Source: an uncultured Anaplasmataceae bacterium (GTDB lineage: Bacteria > Pseudomonadota > Alphaproteobacteria > Rickettsiales > CAIPFW01). From it: a stretch of 5,592 nucleotides of DNA. The translations under genes were made by a program, and so were the position numbers. The notes under the pieces were generated by a model that ran no database searches, was not told the origin of the DNA, and saw only the letters and a list, made by a program, of their open reading frames with translations. The stretch spans positions 1 through 5,592 of the forward strand of contig CAIPFW010000011.1 in assembly GCA_903864455.1 (NCBI GenBank), written 5' to 3'. Position 1 is the first letter of the stretch, and every line of letters begins with the position of its first letter. Positions 1 through 5,279 of this stretch are shown here, piece by piece.

Positions 1-22
1 ATACATATATAAAAAATACGAA

Positions 23-778
23 ATGATAAATTCAGTCGCAATTCGAACTCTCTACAAAAAAGACGTGATAAGATTTTTGAGAGTTTACAATCAAACAATC
101 ATCGCACCGATAATCAATGCATTTTTATTTTTCATAATATTTTCAATAGCGATGCCACACGAACAAATGAGTCAAAATTACAACGTTTTTTTGATTTCTG
201 GTTTGACGATGATGTCGATCATCATGAGCTCATACAACAACAGCATCTTTCTCGTCCTCACGAAAGTTACAGGAAATATCATAGATTTTGTCACCATGCC
301 TGTCAGCCCAAACGAAATCATCTTCAGTTTATGCGCTGGGTCGATGACACGAGCAATTCTCGTCGCATTTTTAACATACCTCGCATTATCGCTCTTTATT
401 TTAAGTTTTTCATTGCATAACCTTGCTATCACGATATTTTATACAGTTCTTTCTTCATTATTTTGCTCGTTGATTGGATTGATTGGAGGTTTATTATTTA
501 ATAATTTCGAAGAATCATCAATCATTACGAATTATTTTATCACTCCACTTTCATTTTTATCTGGAACATTTTATTCAATTTCAAAATTACCATTATTTTT
601 TCAAAAAATTATACAATTCAATCCATTTTTTTATATGATGGATGGTTTTAGATATGGAATTCTTGGTCATTCTGAGGGCTCAATGATAATTGGCTCAAGC
701 TTTCTTATTTTTTTAATCACTATTTTATGGCTTTATACTCATTGGATTTTAAAAAGTGGCTATAAAATACGAAAATAA
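23..778 (+). CDS. ABC-2 type transporter permease, YadH-like
   Basis: Inner-membrane permease half of an ABC exporter. Its ATPase partner is not in the window, so the substrate (drug, lipid or polysaccharide) cannot be named. The 251 residues match the usual 250-260 of YadH-like ABC-2 permeases. Visible parts in order: an amphipathic N-terminus with RFLRVYNQTIIAP (18-30), about six hydrophobic segments (roughly 26-44, 54-79, 108-130, 133-158, 167-185, 221-243), the family stretch SFLSGTFYSISKLP (177-190) and NPFFYMMDGFRYGILG (200-215), then a short basic tail. The ATG is the first available, places the RFLRV motif at the normal distance from the N-terminus, and has no clear Shine-Dalgarno sequence. 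It converges on mnmG with a 12-base gap. C-ending codons are common in the first half and rare in the second. The family is clear; the substrate is unknown. Confidence 0.9.
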   Translation: MINSVAIRTLYKKDVIRFLRVYNQTIIAPIINAFLFFIIFSIAMPHEQMSQNYNVFLISGLTMMSIIMSSYNNSIFLVLTKVTGNIIDFVTMPVSPNEIIFSLCAGSMTRAILVAFLTYLALSLFILSFSLHNLAITIFYTVLSSLFCSLIGLIGGLLFNNFEESSIITNYFITPLSFLSGTFYSISKLPLFFQKIIQFNPFFYMMDGFRYGILGHSEGSMIIGSSFLIFLITILWLYTHWILKSGYKIRK

Positions 779-790
779 AAAAGCTTTATC

Positions 791-2671
791 TCAATTCCCT
801 CTTCTTATATATAAAATAATATTCAAAATCGCATTTGGCGTCACACCAGAAATCCTTGATGCTGATTGAATATCTCGTGGTTTGTTGAATTTCAGTTTTT
901 CTTTTTCCTCGTTTGATATCGAATTCATTCCATCATAATCGATTCCTTCTGGAATTTTAAAATAAAAATAATCATTAATCATTTTCACATCAACGGTTTG
1001 TCGCTTGATATATGGTGAATATTTTGCTTCAGAAATTATCGTTTGCAAAATATCATTATCGATAAAATTCAAGACCTCGTGAATTTCATGAAAATTTTTT
1101 TCATCAATTGTTGGGTATGAAAGCATTTCAAAAACAGATTTTTTTACACCATCCGCGCCTGTATTAAATTTTTTAAGTTCATTGAACGATAGATATATAT
1201 TTTTCAATTCTTCGATTTTCTTTTCAAATCTCTCCTTTCTATCAAGAAAAATTTTATATCTGAGCTCTGAAACAAGACCACCATGATAGCCCATTTCCGT
1301 CAAACGCAAGTCAGCATTATCATTTCTCATCGTTAAACGGAATTCAGCTCGAGAGGTAAACATTCGATACGGCTCTTTGATTTCAAAATTTATTAAATCA
1401 TCAATCATCAGCCCAATATACGAATTATTTCTACTCAAGGTGAATGTATTTTTTTCTAAACTTTTCAAACCCGCATTTGCACCTGCAATCAAACCTTGAC
1501 CTGCCGCCTCCTCATATCCCGTCGTTCCATTAATTTGCCCAGCTAAAAAAAGATTTTTTATCTTTTGCAATTCTAAGGTGTGATTCAGCTGATTTGGATT
1601 GATGAAATCATATTCAATCGCATAGCCATATTGAATAATCTCAGCATTTTCAAGACCTTGAATTGAATGAATAATTTGATTTTGAATTTCTTCTGGCAAA
1701 GCTGTCGAAATTCCACTTGGATAAACGATATCGCTATTCAAACCTTCGGTTTCAAGAAAAATCGAATGTGAAGTTCTCGATGCGAAACGAACAATTTTAT
1801 CGTCAATTGACGGGCAATATCTAGGCCCTTTAGACAAAATTTGCCCTGAAAAGACAGGTGACTGATGTAAATTATTTCTAATAATATTATGAGTATTTTC
1901 ATTCGTCCTTGTAATAAAGCAAGGAATATATGGAATATTCGGCTTATTCTTTTCGCCAAAATGAATTGATGAAAATTTTGATGAAAAAAACAATTCTTTT
2001 GGAGATTTTTCTTGCTCCTCCAATATTTCATAATTTATCGTTTTTTTGCTTAAGCGAGGCGGAGTTCCAGTTTTCAAACGACCCAATTCGATATTCAAAT
2101 TTTTCAAAGTTTGTGCTAATTGCGTTGAAGCATTTTCATTGACTCTGCCTGCCGGCCTAGTATTTGTCCCGATATGAATCAGACCATTCAAAAAAGTTCC
2201 TGTCGTGATGACTGTCGTTTTACTACGAATTTTCTCTGCCAGCCCATCTTTATCTTTAACAATCACTCCAACGCATTCATCATTATCAATCATCAAATCG
2301 ATAACTTCACTCTCAAGAATCGTCAAATTATAGTTTTCACTATACCACTCAATTTTTTTCAACATCTCTTTTTGATAAAGCGAGCGATCCAAAATTGCAC
2401 GAGTTGCCCTTACTGCATAGCCTTTGCTTTCATTTAATTCACGCTTTTGAGTCGCTGATCTGTCGGTAACTTCAGAAATTACACCATCGAGTGCCTCAAT
2501 CTCATTCATAATATGACTCTTGCCTATTCCACCCATTGACGGATTGCATGAGGTCATACCTATATTTTGTTTTGAGAATGTTATAAGGCAAACCTTTGCA
2601 CCCACTCTTGCTGCAGCAGTCGCAGATTCGCATCCCGCATGCCCTGCACCAACAACGATAACGTCAAACAT
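791..2671 (-). CDS. mnmG: tRNA uridine-5-carboxymethylaminomethyl modification enzyme MnmG (GidA)
   Basis: FAD- and NADH-dependent subunit of the MnmE-MnmG complex, which installs the (carboxymethyl)aminomethyl group on wobble U34 of certain tRNAs, in the cytoplasm. The 626 residues compare with about 629 in E. coli. Seen in order: the FAD dinucleotide fold VVGAGHAG (6-13); SCNPSMGGIGK (41-51) with Cys42 matching the E. coli active-site Cys47; GRLKTGTPPR (197-206); GPRYCPS (282-288) with Cys286 matching Cys277; GYAIEYDF (349-356); AGQINGTTGYEEAAGQG (377-393); EPYRMFTSRAE (433-443); and the C-terminal ASRISGVTP (604-612) used in MnmE/tRNA contact. The ATG lies directly before the Rossmann strand. 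It starts 5 bases after fdx ends, so the two are probably co-transcribed. Odd points: Tyr85 and Ile93-Leu94 replace the common Pro and Gln-Ala of the KGPAVRATRAQADR segment, and Asp290 replaces the usual Glu after the CPS motif. Both catalytic cysteines remain, so it is probably functional. Confidence 0.97.
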   Translation of the reverse strand: MFDVIVVGAGHAGCESATAAARVGAKVCLITFSKQNIGMTSCNPSMGGIGKSHIMNEIEALDGVISEVTDRSATQKRELNESKGYAVRATRAILDRSLYQKEMLKKIEWYSENYNLTILESEVIDLMIDNDECVGVIVKDKDGLAEKIRSKTTVITTGTFLNGLIHIGTNTRPAGRVNENASTQLAQTLKNLNIELGRLKTGTPPRLSKKTINYEILEEQEKSPKELFFSSKFSSIHFGEKNKPNIPYIPCFITRTNENTHNIIRNNLHQSPVFSGQILSKGPRYCPSIDDKIVRFASRTSHSIFLETEGLNSDIVYPSGISTALPEEIQNQIIHSIQGLENAEIIQYGYAIEYDFINPNQLNHTLELQKIKNLFLAGQINGTTGYEEAAGQGLIAGANAGLKSLEKNTFTLSRNNSYIGLMIDDLINFEIKEPYRMFTSRAEFRLTMRNDNADLRLTEMGYHGGLVSELRYKIFLDRKERFEKKIEELKNIYLSFNELKKFNTGADGVKKSVFEMLSYPTIDEKNFHEIHEVLNFIDNDILQTIISEAKYSPYIKRQTVDVKMINDYFYFKIPEGIDYDGMNSISNEEKEKLKFNKPRDIQSASRISGVTPNAILNIILYIRRGN

Positions 2672-2676
2672 AGCTT

Positions 2677-3033
2677 TTATTTGCTACCAGAAGCGTCGTT
2701 TCGAGTTTTTGACGGAATTTTAATTTCGATTCCGTCCAGTTCTTTTATTAATTTAATTTGACAGCCAAGACGTGATGTTTTTGTCAAACCCCATGCTAAA
2801 TCAAGCATATCGTTCTCATCATCACTCGCATTCTCGAGCTTTGCATAAGATTTTTCATCTAAAATGACATGACAAGTCGAGCAAGCTAAAGACCCTTCGC
2901 ACGAACATTCATAGCAATCATCAAGAAATTTTTCACATTGCTTTTCATGCTTTAACTCCATAATCGAAATTCCTTCGGCAACCGAAATATCAAGCGTTTC
3001 ATCGCCTTTTATCAACTTAATATTGACAGACAT
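2677..3033 (-). CDS. fdx: Adrenodoxin-type [2Fe-2S] ferredoxin
   Basis: Soluble single-electron carrier of the ISC/adrenodoxin class, which in this family supports Fe-S cluster assembly and related redox steps. The four cluster ligands have exact adrenodoxin spacing: Cys45, Cys51, Cys54 and Cys91 (C-x5-C-x2-C-x36-C). Around them are the family stretches CEGSLACSTCH (45-55), DMLDLAWGL (75-83) and TSRLGCQI (86-93), very close to mitochondrial and rickettsial ferredoxins. The length is 118 residues, against about 111-112 in E. coli and Rickettsia. The extra length comes from an insertion just before the cluster loop (about 31-44) carrying three more cysteines (33, 40, 43), plus a short polar tail. 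The ATG is preceded by a plausible promoter about 30 bases upstream and by no strong Shine-Dalgarno sequence. It is the first gene of a unit with mnmG. The family call is firm; the specific partner is unknown. Confidence 0.95.
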   Translation of the reverse strand: MSVNIKLIKGDETLDISVAEGISIMELKHEKQCEKFLDDCYECSCEGSLACSTCHVILDEKSYAKLENASDDENDMLDLAWGLTKTSRLGCQIKLIKELDGIEIKIPSKTRNDASGSK

Positions 3034-3062
3034 TTGTATAAATAATCAATTAATATGTCAAT

Positions 3063-3091
3063 ATATTATTAAAAATCATATCATAAGTAAA
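3063..3091 (-). promoter_or_regulatory. Probable sigma70-type promoter of fdx-mnmG
   Basis: On the minus strand TTTACT (3091-3086) is followed after 17 bases by TAATAT (3068-3063), giving a predicted start near 3056 and a leader of about 23 bases before the fdx ATG. TATGAT, lying between the two boxes, is an alternative -10. The 10-base inverted repeat 3070-3079/3111-3120 brackets the -35 box. In DNA this AT-rich, promoter-like matches are common, so this is a positional prediction only. Confidence 0.45.
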
Positions 3092-3227
3092 GGAAAAAAC
3101 TGAGTTTTTGATGATTTTTATTTTCTGAACCAAGTGCATGATTTCTAAAAAATAAATATAAAAATATTAATCTATGATGCATTTATGCAACATTGTTGAA
3201 AAACATCTATTTTTTCATAATTTTGTA

Positions 3228-3255
3228 TTGCCTTTAAAGCGTTATATTGTATAAA
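3228..3255 (+). promoter_or_regulatory. Probable promoter of the outer-membrane protein gene
   Basis: TTGCCT (3228-3233) and TATAAA (3250-3255) are separated by 16 bases, which predicts transcription starting near 3262 and a leader of about 50 bases. TATATT at 3243-3248 is an alternative -10 but has a poorer -35 partner. The position fits the hairpin that follows at the start of the leader. Confidence 0.5.
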
Positions 3256-3267
3256 TTAACTTATGTT

Positions 3268-3286
3268 CCAAATGCAAAACGTTTGG
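3268..3286 (+). promoter_or_regulatory. Stem-loop in the 5' leader of the outer-membrane protein mRNA
   Basis: CCAAATG (3268-3274) pairs with CGTTTGG (3280-3286) through seven pairs including one U-G, with loop CAAAA. It lies only a few bases after the predicted transcription start and leaves the Shine-Dalgarno sequence free. That is the arrangement of the stabilising 5' hairpins known for ompA-type mRNAs. Seven T residues follow at 3292-3298, so a weak attenuator is the alternative reading. The pairing is seen; the role is inferred. Confidence 0.45.
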
Positions 3287-3300
3287 CGTAATTTTTTTAA

Positions 3301-3306
3301 AAAGGT
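3301..3306 (+). promoter_or_regulatory. Strong Shine-Dalgarno site fixing the start of the outer-membrane protein gene
   Basis: AAAGGT ends six bases before the ATG at 3313 and is the clearest ribosome binding site in the window; the other genes have weak sites or none. It supports the ATG at 3313 as the start and suggests efficient translation. Confidence 0.65.
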
Positions 3307-3312
3307 TTTAAA

Positions 3313-4068
3313 ATGATTTCTAAAGTAACAAAAATACTAGCTACTGCTGGTATGTTAGCTGTTTTCAGCTTTGCAAATAATTCTTATTCAGCTGAATCTA
3401 ACGGTTTAGTTGGTGGAATGACTGTTGGTATTGGTGGTGATATCGGATTCAAAGTAAATGAAAATAGCGATCTAAGATATACAATTGATGGAACTGATTT
3501 TGCAACTTTCAATTCACAAAGGGATACTTCTTATGCTGGTTACATCACAGCTGGTTACATGATGGATTGCTTGGAAGGTGCTCTTGAAATTGGTTACCGT
3601 CAATTGAAAGAAAACGACAGCAAAAACACTGGTTCTAAATTAGAATCTAAGCAATGGTTCGGTATGCTTCGTGGTACTTACTACTTAGATTTACAATCGG
3701 CAATCTATCCATATGTTATGGCTGGTTTGGGGATTGTAAGATCTGAAATCACTGCGACTTTAGTTAAAGATGCTAGCCCAATTGTTGCTGCAGACTTTGC
3801 GACTCTTACAGGTGGTTTAAAAATCAACAAATTTGGTTATGAAGCTGGGCTTGGTGTTGCTACTATGGTTCAATCTGCTGTAATTGGTGTTGGTTATAAA
3901 TTCTTCGGAGTTGCTAACATTAAAGATTCTGATAGCTATACTAATGCTACGTTTACAGATTTTGCTCAAAAGCAACTTGATCCAGATGTTTTAGCGCAAG
4001 CGATGAAATTCGGTGAAATTTCTCAAAAAATTCACACTGTTGAAGCTTTCGCTAAAGTAACTTTCTAG
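3313..4068 (+). CDS. Outer-membrane beta-barrel surface protein (Opa/P44-like size class)
   Basis: Predicted secreted barrel of 251 residues. A signal peptide spans about 1-27: Lys4 and Lys7, hydrophobic core 8-21, and cleavage after SYSA. The mature chain shows alternating, glycine- and aromatic-rich strand candidates near 31-49, 74-83, 86-97, 113-127, 131-148, 165-184, 188-203 and 242-251, consistent with about eight strands. It ends in AFAKVTF, with the terminal Phe and alternating hydrophobics recognised by the BAM complex. The polar stretch 204-240 is probably a long surface loop. Cys86 is the only cysteine. Codons favour GGT, GCT, GTT and CGT, unlike the A/T-saturated neighbours, and together with the promoter, leader hairpin, Shine-Dalgarno site and tight terminator this suggests high expression. 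The barrel call is from pattern; I cannot assign a named family or ligand. It might be a porin or a host-contact antigen. Confidence 0.85.
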   Translation: MISKVTKILATAGMLAVFSFANNSYSAESNGLVGGMTVGIGGDIGFKVNENSDLRYTIDGTDFATFNSQRDTSYAGYITAGYMMDCLEGALEIGYRQLKENDSKNTGSKLESKQWFGMLRGTYYLDLQSAIYPYVMAGLGIVRSEITATLVKDASPIVAADFATLTGGLKINKFGYEAGLGVATMVQSAVIGVGYKFFGVANIKDSDSYTNATFTDFAQKQLDPDVLAQAMKFGEISQKIHTVEAFAKVTF

Positions 4069-4086
4069 TTCTCTAGAATTTTTTTT
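4063..4086 (+). terminator. Intrinsic terminator of the outer-membrane protein gene, overlapping its stop codon
   Basis: TTCTAG (4063-4068) pairs perfectly with CTAGAA (4073-4078) across a TTCT loop and is followed by eight T residues (4079-4086). The 5' arm is the last Phe codon plus the TAG stop. The stem is short (6 pairs) but the T-run is immediate. Confidence 0.65.
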
Positions 4087-4109
4087 GAAAAAAGTTTTAT
4101 ACTTTTTTC
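4087..4109 (+). other. Secondary A/T hairpin behind the first terminator
   Basis: GAAAAAAG (4087-4094) and CTTTTTTC (4102-4109) are exact inverted repeats of 8 bases with a 7-base loop. Nearly all pairs are A-T, so it is weak. It may back up termination, or may simply reflect base composition. Confidence 0.3.
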
Positions 4110-4116
4110 TTTCGTT

Positions 4117-4154
4117 AAAAAAAAACTCAGTAATATTTTTTATATTATTGAGTT
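4117..4154 (-). terminator. Intrinsic terminator of rsmA, also usable as a backup on the plus strand
   Basis: Arms at 4124-4136 and 4142-4154 form a 13-position stem with a 5-base loop. In the rsmA (minus) transcript the stem is followed at once by seven U residues, the complement of the A-run 4117-4123, with one A-C mismatch in the stem. In the plus transcript that mismatch becomes a G-U pair, giving 13 continuous pairs but a poor U-tail. It therefore best serves rsmA, whose stop is 84 bases away, and may also stop read-through from the barrel gene. Confidence 0.7.
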
Positions 4155-4238
4155 CTTATATTTAATAATTTTCAAACTATATTCTTGAAATAAAATTTTA
4201 TTCCAAATTTCTTACCTTTAAATCTTTCTTAGAATTAT

Positions 4239-5015
4239 TCACTTCGATTTATTCATTTCAATCAAAATATTTACAAAATCTTCCAAAGTTAAATTCTCTG
4301 GCCTTTTTTGTGTATCAATTTTGCAGAGAGTTAGAATATTCTGAATATCCTTATGATAACTTTTTAAATTATTGAGAATTGTTTTGCGTGGCTGAGAAAA
4401 AGCAATTTTCGTTAATTTATTAAGATTTATCCACTTCACATCAAATCTTTTCTTCTTTAACAGAGAAAAAGTGATTAAAGTTGAGTCAACTTTTGGCTTT
4501 GGAACAAAAACATTTGGCGGTAAATCAAAATTTTTTTTCACATCGTAATGCAATTCGCTCATAATATTCAATCGATTTCCTTTGAGTAAGAATTTATTTG
4601 CCACTTCTTTTTGCACCAAAACCGTAATTGATTCAAAAAAATCCTCGTATTCGAGCCAATTCATAATCATATTCGTCGCAACATTATACGGCAAATTTGC
4701 AATCAGCTTTGACGGTTTTTCAATTATATTTCGCAAATCAATCAACGTGCCATCGCCAAAAATCAACTTACAATTTTCATGACCCTCAATAATTTGACTT
4801 AACTTATCCCTCAAATCCTCGTCTTTTTCAATCATGGTGAGGGATTTTGAATTTTTTTCTATAATCATTTTCGACAAAGATCCATCACCGGGTCCAATCT
4901 CAACAATATTAAAATTCTCAATCTCATCTGCCATTGAAACAATTTTTCGATGAATATTCAAATCCTTGATAAAATGCTGTCCGAGACTTTTTTTGTAAAT
5001 CGTTTTATTTGTCAT
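4239..5015 (-). CDS. rsmA: 16S rRNA (adenine1518-N6/adenine1519-N6)-dimethyltransferase RsmA (KsgA)
   Basis: SAM-dependent enzyme that dimethylates two adjacent adenosines in helix 45 of 16S rRNA and acts as a late checkpoint in 30S assembly. The 258 residues are normal for the family. Motifs in order: KKSLGQHFIKD (8-18); SAM loop VEIGPGDGSL (38-47); the acidic strand end IEKD (62-65); GDG (87-89); the catalytic NLPYNVAT (107-114, the N6-adenine methyltransferase N-L-P-Y motif); LVQKEVA (133-139); LPPNVFVPKPKVDST (165-179); FSQPRKTILNNL (206-217); and RPENL (238-242). In the FSQPRK segment Pro209 stands where Arg is common. The ATG lies just before the KKSLGQ motif, as in homologues, with no clear Shine-Dalgarno sequence. 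It is transcribed alone, away from rpmJ, and ends toward the barrel gene behind an intrinsic terminator. Confidence 0.97.
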   Translation of the reverse strand: MTNKTIYKKSLGQHFIKDLNIHRKIVSMADEIENFNIVEIGPGDGSLSKMIIEKNSKSLTMIEKDEDLRDKLSQIIEGHENCKLIFGDGTLIDLRNIIEKPSKLIANLPYNVATNMIMNWLEYEDFFESITVLVQKEVANKFLLKGNRLNIMSELHYDVKKNFDLPPNVFVPKPKVDSTLITFSLLKKKRFDVKWINLNKLTKIAFSQPRKTILNNLKSYHKDIQNILTLCKIDTQKRPENLTLEDFVNILIEMNKSK

Positions 5016-5050
5016 GTGGCGAAAATCTTTAATTTCAAAATAATATGAAT

Positions 5051-5068
5051 AATTATATCGTTATAATT
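5051..5068. promoter_or_regulatory. Symmetric pair of -10 boxes between rsmA and rpmJ
   Basis: AATTATA (5051-5057) and TATAATT (5062-5068) are inverted copies around the centre TCGT. Each half holds a consensus TATAAT: 5057-5052 on the minus strand, directed at rsmA about 37 bases away, and 5062-5067 on the plus strand, directed at rpmJ. No good -35 is visible for either, so strength is uncertain. The minus-strand box is the best candidate for the rsmA promoter. Confidence 0.45.
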
Positions 5069-5078
5069 TAATATTTAC

Positions 5079-5106
5079 TTGATAAAAAGTTTTTTCATGA
5101 TAAAAT
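5079..5106 (+). promoter_or_regulatory. Probable extended -10 promoter of rpmJ
   Basis: TTGATA (5079-5084), a 16-base spacer and TAAAAT (5101-5106), preceded by TGA so that the -10 is of the extended TGn type. Transcription would start near 5113, about 20 bases before the rpmJ ATG. This is the best -35/-10 pair in this gap for the plus strand. Confidence 0.55.
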
Positions 5107-5133
5107 AACTCAATATTAGTTTGTTTTCAAAAT

Positions 5134-5259
5134 ATGAAATGTAGAGCGTCGCTTAAAACAGCGAAATTAAGAGATAAAAATTGCAAAATCGTAAAAAGAA
5201 AAGGAGTTTTATACGTGATCAATAAAAAAAATCCAAGATTCAAAGCGCGTCAAGGTTAA
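5134..5259 (+). CDS. rpmJ: 50S ribosomal protein L36, 41-residue form
   Basis: Small basic protein of the large ribosomal subunit that binds 23S rRNA near the peptidyl-transferase side. It has 41 residues, the typical length of the longer, zinc-free L36 form. It carries MKCRASLK at the N-terminus, KIVKRKG (18-24), and the hallmark C-terminus VINKKNPRFKARQG (28-41). Only Cys3 and Cys17 are present, so the zinc-binding C-x2-C pattern of the 37-38 residue form is missing, as expected for this type. The ATG has no recognisable Shine-Dalgarno sequence; a short leader from the upstream promoter is likely. recO follows within about 20 bases with no terminator hairpin between them, so the two are probably co-transcribed. 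The C-terminal pattern is that of alphaproteobacteria. Confidence 0.96.
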   Translation: MKCRASLKTAKLRDKNCKIVKRKGVLYVINKKNPRFKARQG

Positions 5260-5279
5260 TTTTTTAAAAAAATCATACG

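Larger units (their letters stand above)
3034..3312. other. Divergent intergenic control region between fdx and the outer-membrane protein gene
   Basis: No gene is visible in these 279 bases. They hold the leftward fdx-mnmG promoter near 3063-3091 and the rightward barrel-gene promoter near 3228-3255. They also hold an inverted repeat TAAAAATCAT/ATGATTTTTA (3070-3079 and 3111-3120) enclosing a small hairpin AAAAAC-TGA-GTTTTT (3095-3109). Two adjacent palindromes, TGCATTTATGCA (3178-3189) and CAACATTGTTG (3188-3198), lie upstream of the barrel promoter. A 12-base copy of the barrel gene's first codons lies at 3138-3149. It is the longest non-coding stretch in the window and the most likely to bind a regulator. 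Confidence 0.6.

Noticed and set aside
1..22. Possible tail of an upstream gene (frame ending in TAA at 10-12)
   Set aside because: Only three codons precede the stop, so neither a product nor the reality of a gene can be supported.
178..432. 84-codon minus-strand reading frame inside the permease
   Set aside because: Antisense to a clear ABC-2 permease, with no recognisable domain, start signal or promoter; an effect of base composition.
779..790. Terminator between the convergent permease and mnmG
   Set aside because: Only the short palindrome AAAGCTTT is near the gap, with no real stem and T-run; transcripts probably end inside the facing gene or by another mechanism.
1738..2723. Several 67-97 codon open frames on both strands over mnmG and the fdx end
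   Set aside because: They overlap a gene with continuous family motifs and show no motif of their own.
4189..4202. Perfect palindrome AATAAAATTTTATT between the barrel gene and rsmA
   Set aside because: All A and T, with no loop to form a hairpin and no T-run; likely chance in this composition.
4582..4782. 66-codon plus-strand frame inside rsmA
   Set aside because: Shadow of the rsmA coding strand; no independent signal.
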